The translations under genes were made by a program, and so were the position numbers. Of a stretch of DNA of 64,000 nt, positions 57,148 through 64,000 are shown piece after piece; positions within the stretch are counted from its first letter, which is position 1, and the number at the start of each line of letters is the position of its first letter. The DNA lies in the NCBI RefSeq assembly GCF_003030305.1, contig NZ_CP023676.1, positions 310,001-374,000 of the forward strand. Direction: 5' to 3'. Origin of the DNA: Cutibacterium acnes (GTDB lineage: Bacteria > Actinomycetota > Actinomycetes > Propionibacteriales > Propionibacteriaceae). The notes under the pieces are model-generated. The model was not told the DNA's origin. It saw only the letters and a program-made list of their open reading frames with translations, and did no database searches.

Positions 57148-57489
57148 ATGTGGCGGCATCAACATGGCATGGCTGCCCTCCGCAGCGGTGAATTACGGCC
57201 CCTCGACCCGCTGGTCGAGGGGCGCGTCATTATTGTCACCCGACAGGGCTGTCATTTGTGCGATGAGGTCATCGGCCTCGTTGCACGTTTGAGACAGGAA
57301 CATCGCGATCTCGTGCCTGAACCGATGATCGTTGACGTCGATGCCAATGAGGACTTTCGCTCCCGCTGGGGCGATCATGTCCCGGTAATTTTCGTTGATG
57401 GCACGCTTATCTCCTATTGGACCCTTGGCGCTGACACCTTCCTGTCAGCCTTACGTGATGGCCCCTCGCTCCCGGCAGTGTTGCCCTGA
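57148..57489 (+). CDS. Glutaredoxin-like (DUF836) protein
   Basis: The 113-residue protein has a thioredoxin fold with the redox motif GCHLCDEV near residue 35, followed by VDVDANEDFRSRWGDHVPVI with a cis-proline region (HVPVIFVDG). Such proteins are encoded near hemA or hemD genes in many actinobacteria, but the partner is unknown. ATG 57148 lies 20 bases after bS22. A start further downstream, around residue 24, would also keep the fold. Confidence 0.78.
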   Translation: MWRHQHGMAALRSGELRPLDPLVEGRVIIVTRQGCHLCDEVIGLVARLRQEHRDLVPEPMIVDVDANEDFRSRWGDHVPVIFVDGTLISYWTLGADTFLSALRDGPSLPAVLP

Positions 57490-57612
57490 TAGCCGGGACG
57501 TCCAGTTGACGGGCAGGTTTGCGCCTTTCCTCACAGACCAGCACTATTGACCTCGATGCCCGATGCCGGAGCACACCGCCTGGCATGACGACAGACACCG
57601 GAAGGACTCCAG

Positions 57613-59328
57613 ATGACTGACGAGGCTCACCAGCCGACGCCGCAGCCGGCCGGTGATCTGGGCACTGCGTCGTCTCAGGCCAGGGTGCAGTTTGTGGGTA
57701 CCGGTCCAGGAGATCCGAATCTGTTGACCCTTGGAGCTGTTGACGCCATCAATCGCGCTCAGGTCATCGTCATTTCGTGCGCTGAGCACCGCATGCTGCT
57801 GGGCAGTGATTTTCTTGGACTTCGCCCCGACGTCAGAATCGTGTTGGCGGGTGGTGTTGATGAAGAAGCCGCCGTCCTACCCAGTCAGCCAGGGACTGGC
57901 GCTCCGACTCCCGTCGACGTGGACGAACACTGCGCTGACGTTACTGCCACCGTTATTGATGCCGCCTCCCAAGGCCTTGAAGTCGTTCGTCTCGTTTCTG
58001 GGGATCCTTTCCTTGATGGCGATATTGGCGCGGAGGCTGCCGCTGTGGCTCGCGCTGATTATGACGTCGACGTTGTTCCCGGTGTCACTGGCATGACCGC
58101 TGTCCCGGAGTACGCCGGACTGACCTTGCATGGCCATGACGTCCAGCTCATCGGGGACGCTGCATGTCAGCGCGATATTGCTGGACATGGTTCGAACTGG
58201 TCAGATCAGGGGCTTGTCGTCGTCAATACCGAGGCAGGCAAGCTTAAAGAAGTCGTCAAACACGCGATTGAATCTGGACGCGGTGAGGATGAGCCCGCGG
58301 CCCTTATCTGCCATGGCGCGACGACCCAGCAGACCACTCATACCGTCACCCTCGGTGAGTTACCACAGACCGCTAAGACAGCGCGCCTGGGTGACGCTGA
58401 GCCGGTTCACGTCGCCATCGGCAAAGTTGTCGAAGCCCCCGAACGTGAGCAGCTCGATTGGTACGAGTCCAAGCCGTTATTTGGCTGGAACATTCTCATC
58501 CCGCGCACCCGTGACCACTCCGCGACCCTGCCCTCGCGACTACAGAGTTACGGTGCTCATTCCCTTGATGTTCCCACGATTTCGATGGAGCCTCCGCGTA
58601 CTCCTCAGCAGATGGATAAAGCTATTCGCGGTCTTGTTGAGGGACGTTACGAGTGGGTCGTCTTTACTTCTGCCAACGCGGTACGTGCCGTTTCGGAGAA
58701 GCTAGAGCAGATCGGTCTGGACGCTCGCGCGTACTCAGGCTTGCGGATTGCCGCGATCTTCGACTCGACTATCAACGCTTTGGCTGAATGGGGTGTTCGA
58801 CCCGATTTCGTGCCATCGGGCGAGCAGTCCACCCGAGCTCTGGCCGCGGTATTCCCGGCCTTTGACGAGGCCCTCGACCCCATTAACCGCGTTTTCGTGC
58901 CGCGTGCCGACATCGCCACTGAGTCCCTGTCGGCCGACCTATCTGAACTGGGATGGGAGGTCGAAGACGTCGTCGGGTATCGCACCGTGCGAGCTGCCCC
59001 GCCGCCAGCTGAGACCCGTGAAGCCATTAAGACCGGCAAATTCGACGCCGTCGTGTTTACCTCCTCGACGACTGTGCGCAACCTCGTCGGTATTGCCGGA
59101 AAACCACATAAGCACACCGTGGTCGCCGCCGTTGGTATGCGCACCGCTGAAACCTGCCGTGAGCACGGCCTGACCGTCGATGTCATAGCCCCCGAGCCGA
59201 CTGCGTTGAGCTTGGCTGACGCCTTGGCGGATTTCGCTGCGAAGCGCCGTGACGACATGGTTGCCAAGGGCCTGCCGGTAGTTCGGCCCTCCCAGCGCAA
59301 GCGTCGTGGCCGTCATCCGTCACGCTGA
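57613..59328 (+). CDS. CobA/HemD fusion: uroporphyrinogen-III methyltransferase-like and uroporphyrinogen-III synthase domains
   Basis: The 571-residue protein has an N-terminal tetrapyrrole methylase domain (QFVGTGPGDPNLLTLGAVDA near residue 27) and a C-terminal HemD domain from about 295 (WNILIPRTRDHSATLPSRL, WVVFTSANAVRAVSE, VVGYRTVRAAPPP). In the methylase part the family motif usually read as SGDPFxFGRGGEE is SGDPFLDGDIGAEA, so the SAM site is degenerate, as in other actinobacterial fusions. Uroporphyrinogen-III synthase is also encoded alone at 38686. ATG 57613 follows GGAAGGACTCC. Confidence 0.85.
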   Translation: MTDEAHQPTPQPAGDLGTASSQARVQFVGTGPGDPNLLTLGAVDAINRAQVIVISCAEHRMLLGSDFLGLRPDVRIVLAGGVDEEAAVLPSQPGTGAPTPVDVDEHCADVTATVIDAASQGLEVVRLVSGDPFLDGDIGAEAAAVARADYDVDVVPGVTGMTAVPEYAGLTLHGHDVQLIGDAACQRDIAGHGSNWSDQGLVVVNTEAGKLKEVVKHAIESGRGEDEPAALICHGATTQQTTHTVTLGELPQTAKTARLGDAEPVHVAIGKVVEAPEREQLDWYESKPLFGWNILIPRTRDHSATLPSRLQSYGAHSLDVPTISMEPPRTPQQMDKAIRGLVEGRYEWVVFTSANAVRAVSEKLEQIGLDARAYSGLRIAAIFDSTINALAEWGVRPDFVPSGEQSTRALAAVFPAFDEALDPINRVFVPRADIATESLSADLSELGWEVEDVVGYRTVRAAPPPAETREAIKTGKFDAVVFTSSTTVRNLVGIAGKPHKHTVVAAVGMRTAETCREHGLTVDVIAPEPTALSLADALADFAAKRRDDMVAKGLPVVRPSQRKRRGRHPSR

Positions 59329-59334
59329 CACAGC

Positions 59335-59355
59335 CCCATGACGTAAGGTCATGGG
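59335..59355 (+). terminator. Possible terminator after the CobA/HemD fusion
   Basis: CCCATGAC at 59335-59342 pairs with GTCATGGG at 59348-59355 around a 5-base loop. It begins 7 bases after the stop codon but lacks a clear T tract, so it is a modest candidate. Confidence 0.4.
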
Positions 59356-59398
59356 CAGGGCGGGGTTCGCCGCCCGCGAGGTATCGGAAAGGGAGACG

Positions 59399-60067
59399 AT
59401 GGGCGCCACGACGACTGTCCACCTGCTGCGCCACGGTGAAGTCGATAACCCGACTGGGGTTTTGTACGGCTGTATGCCTGGGTACCACCTATCTCCGTTG
59501 GGGCGAAGGATGGCTGCCCGTGCAGCTGAGCACTTTGCCGGTGCCGAGCTATCGGCCTTGGTGAGTTCCCCTTTGGAGCGCGCCAGGGAGACGATGGCCC
59601 CCATCGCCGCGCTGCATCCTGGACTTGAGGTGCGCATCGATTCTGACGTCATTGAAGCGGCCAACGTCTTCGAAGGCCAGGTCTTTGGCAAAGGCAACAA
59701 GGCCCTGCGCAGTCCTCGTAATTGGCGCTATCTGTCGAATCCCTTGACTCCTAGCTGGGGTGAGCCTTACGTTGAGATCGCCGAGCGAATGACCCGGGCT
59801 ATCATGCGAGCGGCGGAAGAGGTCCCCGCAGGCGGTCAGGCTCTCATCGTCTCCCACCAACTGCCGATCTGGATTGCGCGCTGCGCAGCCGAGGGACGAC
59901 GCCTTCCTCACGATCCGCGCTTTCGTAAGTGCACCCTAGCCTCGGTCACGAGTTTTGGGGTGCTACATGGTCGCATCGTCCGCGTTGACTATTGCGAGCC
60001 GGCACGTGACCTCATTCCGGCGAAGGATCGTCGGGCCAATATCTCTGCAGGTGGTGCCCAGGGGTGA
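59399..60067 (+). CDS. Histidine phosphatase family protein
   Basis: The 222-residue protein has the RHG motif LLRHGEVDNP near residue 11, SSPLERARETM near residue 60, an acidic segment VIEAANVFEGQ and the second histidine in IVSHQLPIW. It belongs to the phosphoglycerate mutase-like superfamily; the substrate could be a phosphorylated metabolite or tetrapyrrole precursor but cannot be read. ATG 59399 has AAGGGAG upstream. It overlaps the ResA-like gene by four bases, heading the cytochrome c maturation operon. Confidence 0.85.
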   Translation: MGATTTVHLLRHGEVDNPTGVLYGCMPGYHLSPLGRRMAARAAEHFAGAELSALVSSPLERARETMAPIAALHPGLEVRIDSDVIEAANVFEGQVFGKGNKALRSPRNWRYLSNPLTPSWGEPYVEIAERMTRAIMRAAEEVPAGGQALIVSHQLPIWIARCAAEGRRLPHDPRFRKCTLASVTSFGVLHGRIVRVDYCEPARDLIPAKDRRANISAGGAQG

Positions 60068-60633
60068 AGACTCGGCTCATCGCCACCCTTGCTGCGGCGA
60101 CTCTTGTGGTGACCGGAGTTTCGGCATGTTCGTCAACCTCGGCCAGTGATGACAAGGGATTCGCAGCCGGAGACGGATCCTGGTCAAAACTTCCAGCCGA
60201 TAAGCGGGAGCCTGCCGCGGTCCTCACCGGGACCGATCTGAACGGTAAGAAGATCAGCACCGCTGACGCCAAGGGCAAGGTCATCGTCGTCAATGTGTGG
60301 GGATCATGGTGCGCGCCGTGCCGTCATGAGGCTCCTGCCTTGGTGAAAGCGGCTGATAGCACCAAGAACGTCGCAGCCTTTTATGGGATCAATACGCGCG
60401 ATCTTGACCCTGGACCGCCGCAGGCCTTCTCCCGAACGTTCCATATCTCCTATCCGAGTTTCTATGACCCCGATGGGGCATTGCTGCTCAAGTTCACCGA
60501 ATTGCCTCCCAAAGCGATTCCGTCCACCCTCGTCATCGATCGCAAGGGCCGCTCGGCCGCCCGATTCGTGGGAGAGGTGAGCACCGCCACCCTGGTCCAG
60601 GCGATTAATGATGTTGCCAAGGAGAGCCAGTGA
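60064..60633 (+). CDS. TlpA/ResA-like thiol-disulfide oxidoreductase lipoprotein
   Basis: The 189-residue protein carries a lipoprotein signal (lipobox VSAC near residue 21) and a thioredoxin-like domain with WGSWCAPCRHEAP, active-site cysteines near residues 83 and 86. In system II, ResA reduces apocytochrome c cysteines using electrons from CcdA. Start is GTG 60064 overlapping the phosphatase stop. CcdA, ResB and CcsB follow without gaps. Confidence 0.88.
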   Translation: MKTRLIATLAAATLVVTGVSACSSTSASDDKGFAAGDGSWSKLPADKREPAAVLTGTDLNGKKISTADAKGKVIVVNVWGSWCAPCRHEAPALVKAADSTKNVAAFYGINTRDLDPGPPQAFSRTFHISYPSFYDPDGALLLKFTELPPKAIPSTLVIDRKGRSAARFVGEVSTATLVQAINDVAKESQ

Positions 60634-61391
60634 CGCCACTCGACCTGGGATCGTGGGCAGCCGGGGCACTGACTGGATCGATGGCCGGAGCGATCCCGGT
60701 GGCGGTATTTGCCGGTTTGTTGTCCTTCTTTTCCCCTTGCGTCTTGCCTCTCATCCCTGGCTATCTCAGCTATGTGACAGGCCTGGGGGCCGCAGACGTC
60801 ATTGAAGGACAGCGTCGGGCACGTACTGTGGTGGGCACAGTCCTTTTCGTGGTGGGTTTCACCGTCGTCTTCGTCGCTACTGGGACGATTATTGGCACCC
60901 TCGGCAAGGTACTCGTGGGCCATCGTCGCGCCATCGAGATCATCGTTGGAGCGCTGACCGTCGTACTCGGGGCGATGTTTGCTGGGCTTGTTCCGCTAGG
61001 CCGGCGCGAACTGCGGATCCATCGTCTGCCCCGAGCAGGGTTGGCCGCCGCACCGATTTTAGGAATCGTCTTCGGGCTGGGCTGGACCCCATGCATTGGG
61101 CCGGCGCTGTCGGTGGTTTATGGGCTGTCCTTGACCCAGGGATCAGCGGCCCGAGGCGCGGTACTGGCCACTTGCTACTCGTTGGGTTTGGGAATTCCGT
61201 TTATTGCGGTTGCTGCTGCTGTGGTGTGGATGGGTCGCACGATTGACGCAGTGCGGATCCATCAGCACGGTGTGCAGCGCTTCGGGGGAATACTCCTGAT
61301 GACTGTTGGTGTGCTGCTGGACACCGGATGGTGGGAATCGATTATGGCGATGCTGCGAGCCTGGGCAGCTAAGTTCGGAGCGGTGATCTGA
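60630..61391 (+). CDS. ccdA: Cytochrome c biogenesis protein CcdA
   Basis: The 253-residue six-helix membrane protein moves reducing equivalents from cytosolic thioredoxin across the membrane. Redox cysteines lie in FFSPCVLPLIPGYLSY near residue 37 and GLGWTPCIGPALS near residue 157. It starts at GTG in the ResA stop and ends at the first base of the ResB ATG. This is the reductant branch of system II cytochrome c maturation. Confidence 0.9.
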   Translation: MTPLDLGSWAAGALTGSMAGAIPVAVFAGLLSFFSPCVLPLIPGYLSYVTGLGAADVIEGQRRARTVVGTVLFVVGFTVVFVATGTIIGTLGKVLVGHRRAIEIIVGALTVVLGAMFAGLVPLGRRELRIHRLPRAGLAAAPILGIVFGLGWTPCIGPALSVVYGLSLTQGSAARGAVLATCYSLGLGIPFIAVAAAVVWMGRTIDAVRIHQHGVQRFGGILLMTVGVLLDTGWWESIMAMLRAWAAKFGAVI

Positions 61392-62980
61392 TGGGTGATT
61401 CCGTGACGGATTCGAAAGTGACGAAGACCTCAACGTCTGGGAACAGCGGGCTGGGTTTCCGCTCATTCATGCGTTGGTTGTGGGGCCAGTTGACGAGCAT
61501 GAGGACGGCCCTCATTTTGCTCTTTTTGCTTGCGCTGGCTGCCATCCCAGGCTCGGTGGTACCGCAGAGCGCTCAGAGCGTGGTGAAGGTTTCTGACTTC
61601 GCCGCCAACCATCCGACTCTGGACCGCATATGTCGTCCGCTGGGGATGTACCACGTCTACACCTCGGTGTGGTTCTCGGCGATCTATCTACTGTTGTTCA
61701 TAAGCCTTATCGGCTGCATTGTTCCGCGCATCGTCAGCCACGCAAAGGCCCTGCGCCGTCAACCTCCCCGCGTTCCGGCCAGGCTGGACCGGCTAGCAGC
61801 CCACGCCTCGATGACCACCTCCGCTTCCGCAGCGGAGGTTAGTCAACGCGCTCAGCAGTGGTTGACATCACACCGGTATCGGTTCGTTGTTGACGACGAC
61901 GGCTCCCTTCGCGCCGAGGCCGGACGTCATCGCGAGACGGGCAACCTCGTATTCCATATCTTCTTGGTCTTTGTCCTTGTTGGCGTCGGCTGGAACACTT
62001 TATGGGGGTTCAAGGGAACTTCTGTCGTTGTGGAGGGTCAGGGTTTTTCCAACAGCATCACTCAGTACGACGAGTTCAAGGCTGGGGCGATGGTCGATAC
62101 CGATAATCTCACCCCGTTTTCCATGAAGCTGCGCAAATTCGTGGTCTCTTTTGAGACTGGTACGGTGCAGCGCGGCGCCGCCCGTTCCTTCGACGCCACT
62201 GTCGACCTCACCATGGGCGGCAAGACGCAGACCCGAGATTTGCAGGTCAACCACCCACTGCGGATTGGATCAACAAAGGTACACCTGCTTGGGCACGGAT
62301 ACGCCGCGGATGTCGTCGTCCGCGACGGTGATGGCAAGGTGGCTTATTCCGGACCGGTTGTCTTTTTGCCACAGGACGCCAACTTCAAGTCTGTCGGGGT
62401 CATCAAAGCTCCCGACGCCCGTCCGGATCGTCTGGCCTTTCAAGGGTTCTTTCTACCGACTGGCGCCATCACGGCCGGTGGCCCGACGTCGCTCTTCCCC
62501 GACGCCCTTAACCCGCAGCTGTATCTGACCGCCTGGTATGGCAAACCGACTGTGGAGACGGGGGTGCCGTCAAATATTTACACCCTCGACACCACGGGAC
62601 TGACCCAGGTGACGAACGGTAAGGACAAGGCCCGCTTTGTGCTATCCCCAGGTCAGAGGTACAAACTGCCCGACGGCAAGGGGTCGATCCAATTCAATGG
62701 CTGGCAGAGGTGGGCCAAGATCCAGGTGTCCCAGAACCCGGGGCTCCCGTTGACGTTCTTGTCGGTGGTGCTGTCAGTGGCAGGGCTATGTGTGAGCTTG
62801 TTTTCGCGGTCCCGGCGGGTGTGGGTGAGGACTATTCCTGGTGATGACGGCTTGAGAGTAGAGATTGGTGGCCTAGATCGCAGTGACTCCCGATCCGGGG
62901 CTGTGGACGACGTAAACTCTCTGCTGGCTGCGCTACATGGGGATAGCATGTCTGGCGATGTCGGGGAGGAGCACTCGTGA
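61391..62980 (+). CDS. resB: Cytochrome c biogenesis protein ResB
   Basis: The 529-residue protein has a cytosolic N-terminus, three transmembrane segments near residues 33-53, 92-112 and 180-200, a large extracytoplasmic domain of about 240 residues, and a final helix near 462-482. SMRTALILLFLLALAAIPGSVVPQ near the start (core ALAAIPGSVVPQ) is typical of ResB/Ccs1. It forms the haem lyase with CcsB. ATG 61391 overlaps the CcdA stop. Confidence 0.91.
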   Translation: MGDSVTDSKVTKTSTSGNSGLGFRSFMRWLWGQLTSMRTALILLFLLALAAIPGSVVPQSAQSVVKVSDFAANHPTLDRICRPLGMYHVYTSVWFSAIYLLLFISLIGCIVPRIVSHAKALRRQPPRVPARLDRLAAHASMTTSASAAEVSQRAQQWLTSHRYRFVVDDDGSLRAEAGRHRETGNLVFHIFLVFVLVGVGWNTLWGFKGTSVVVEGQGFSNSITQYDEFKAGAMVDTDNLTPFSMKLRKFVVSFETGTVQRGAARSFDATVDLTMGGKTQTRDLQVNHPLRIGSTKVHLLGHGYAADVVVRDGDGKVAYSGPVVFLPQDANFKSVGVIKAPDARPDRLAFQGFFLPTGAITAGGPTSLFPDALNPQLYLTAWYGKPTVETGVPSNIYTLDTTGLTQVTNGKDKARFVLSPGQRYKLPDGKGSIQFNGWQRWAKIQVSQNPGLPLTFLSVVLSVAGLCVSLFSRSRRVWVRTIPGDDGLRVEIGGLDRSDSRSGAVDDVNSLLAALHGDSMSGDVGEEHS

Positions 62981-63870
62981 GTGTGGAGAATCTGTCTGCC
63001 GTTGGCATCGTCACCGCGGCGGTGCTCTATATGCTTGCCTTCCTCGCCCACGCCGTGGAGTGGGCCAGTGTGCGGGGGACCGAACATCCCAGCCACGAGG
63101 AGCGTCTGCGCTCGGAAACGTGGGGCCGTATGGGGCTCAACCTCACCGTGCTGGGTGCGGTTTGCGCAGCAATCGGTGTCGTCTGCCGTGGTATTGCTGC
63201 TCGTCGGTTGCCCTGGGGCAACATGTACGAATTCGTTACCTCGGCGCTGTTCTTCGTCGTCATCGCCTATCTTGTGCTCGTCGCCATCCACCACGTCAGA
63301 TGGATGGGTATCGCCGTCACCCTGCTGCTAGCAGTTGGTAACGGGCTGGCAGCAACGGTGTTCTACGTGGCCGTAGCGCCGCTCGTGCCGGCTCTGCATT
63401 CTGTGTGGTTCGTTATTCACATCGTTGCCGCTTGTATCGCTGCAGCCGCCCTCAACGTCGGGGCTATCGCCTCAATCATGTACCTCATCGCCACGAACGC
63501 CCAGGCAAAGGCCCAACGGACCGGAGTTCCCGTCAAGGGTTTGGTGGCAAAATTGCCTCCCCTGGAATCCATGGACACTCTGGCATATCGCGCCCACGCG
63601 ATCGGCTTCCCGATCTGGACCTTCACTATCGCTGCTGGTTCGGTGTGGGCTGACTACGCCTGGGGACGCTTCTGGGGATGGGATCCCAAGGAGACGTGGT
63701 CTTTGGTGACCTGGGTGGTCTACGCGGCTTACCTCCACGCCCGGTCCACTGCCGGATGGCGCGGTCGCCGGGCCGCCCTGATAGCGATCGTTGGTGCGGC
63801 CTGTTTCTGGTTTAATTTCGTCGGTGTCAATTTGATCTTTAACGGTCTTCACTCGTATGCCGGAATCTGA
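62977..63870 (+). CDS. ccsB: Cytochrome c biogenesis protein CcsB (ResC/CcsA)
   Basis: The 297-residue polytopic protein contains the haem-handling WWD-type domain WGRFWGWDPKETWSLVTW near residues 228-245, flanked by histidines in H(V)IHIVAA-like and AYLHARSTAGW segments. With ResB it exports haem and attaches it to apocytochrome CxxCH motifs. GTG 62977 overlaps the ResB stop. It is the last gene of the five-gene set that begins with the phosphatase. Confidence 0.93.
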   Translation: MSVENLSAVGIVTAAVLYMLAFLAHAVEWASVRGTEHPSHEERLRSETWGRMGLNLTVLGAVCAAIGVVCRGIAARRLPWGNMYEFVTSALFFVVIAYLVLVAIHHVRWMGIAVTLLLAVGNGLAATVFYVAVAPLVPALHSVWFVIHIVAACIAAAALNVGAIASIMYLIATNAQAKAQRTGVPVKGLVAKLPPLESMDTLAYRAHAIGFPIWTFTIAAGSVWADYAWGRFWGWDPKETWSLVTWVVYAAYLHARSTAGWRGRRAALIAIVGAACFWFNFVGVNLIFNGLHSYAGI

Positions 63871-64000
63871 CATGACAGGTTCCTTTTCTGAATCCCGCGA
63901 CGATTGGCTTCCCCAGCTCTACCAAGAGAGGTGGGACGCCTTCGTGCGGTTGGCCACCTTGCTGTTGGCGGACCAGCAAGTAGCTGAGGATGCGGTGATC
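63857..64000 (+). CDS. Sigma-70 family (ECF) RNA polymerase sigma factor, truncated at window end
   Basis: Only 48 codons are visible. They read MPESDMTGSFSESRDDWLPQ and then LYQERWDAFVRLATLLLADQ with VAEDAVI, the N-terminal region 2.1 of a group 4 (ECF, SigE-type) sigma factor. ATG 63857 overlaps the CcsB end; ATG 63872 has GGAA upstream and is a good alternative. The gene continues past the window. Coupling to cytochrome c biogenesis is possible from the overlap. Confidence 0.65.
   Translation, partial: MPESDMTGSFSESRDDWLPQLYQERWDAFVRLATLLLADQQVAEDAVI

Noticed and set aside
59335-59398. Riboswitch-like leader before the histidine phosphatase gene
   Set aside because: Only one short hairpin is visible and none of the conserved cobalamin or other aptamer boxes could be found.

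Overview
The window looks like a stretch of actinobacterial chromosome, most probably from the Propionibacteriaceae and close to Cutibacterium acnes. This is inferred from gene content, not from a database search. The pointers are GC-rich coding sequence with many GTG starts and ATGA/GTGA overlaps, Lsr2, the 33-residue ribosomal protein bS22, the order dacB-tilS-hpt-ftsH-folE ... folP-folB-folK-DUF3180, and a ferrochelatase fused to HemQ, an architecture I associate with propionibacteria.

Layout. 1-6014: a probable pyrophosphatase start (minus strand), then dacB, tilS, hpt, ftsH and folE. 6015-11330: a gene island that separates folE from the other folate genes. It holds a truncated prepilin-peptidase-like ORF, an OmpA-domain secreted protein, two lipoproteins (one Tat-type), a small membrane protein and a pilin-like secreted protein interrupted by a frameshift. 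A GGGCCC-rich repeat recurs at its gene boundaries. 11382-13737: folP, folB, folK and a DUF3180 membrane protein. 13802-20076: a coiled-coil membrane protein, a stand-alone NuoD-like protein, lsr2, clpC and a DUF2891 protein. 20073-24196: a divergent 5-oxoproline block, with DUF979/DUF969 membrane proteins and DUF2891 on the minus strand and pxpA-pxpB-pxpC on the plus strand. 24360-31104: a DHA2-type exporter, a TIGR01777 epimerase, a rhomboid protease, a P-loop kinase, a two-component system and an FxLYD protein.

31286-35370: a glucose-type PTS operon (ptsG, crr and a BglG/LicT-type antiterminator) preceded by decayed DNA. The decayed genes are an internally deleted nanE, a collapsed MFS transporter, and a broken second copy of the FxLYD gene. 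35384-46477: mutY and a divergent haem locus. hemE-hemY-hemC-hemD-hemB-hemL run leftward; hemA and the HemH-HemQ fusion run rightward. Together they carry the path from glutamyl-tRNA to haem by the coproporphyrin branch. 46477-54179: a membrane-anchored hypothetical protein, disA and radA, malic enzyme, a glyoxalase-like protein, a sugar isomerase-like protein and proline dehydrogenase. 54179-64000: a CPBP protein, asd, proC, bS22, a glutaredoxin-like protein, a CobA-HemD fusion, a histidine phosphatase, the system II cytochrome c biogenesis set (ResA-like, CcdA, ResB, CcsB) and the start of a sigma factor cut by the window edge.

I found no tRNA, rRNA, CRISPR array or intact insertion sequence. 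The least explained part is the 6015-11330 island. The clearest record of genome decay is 34215-35370.
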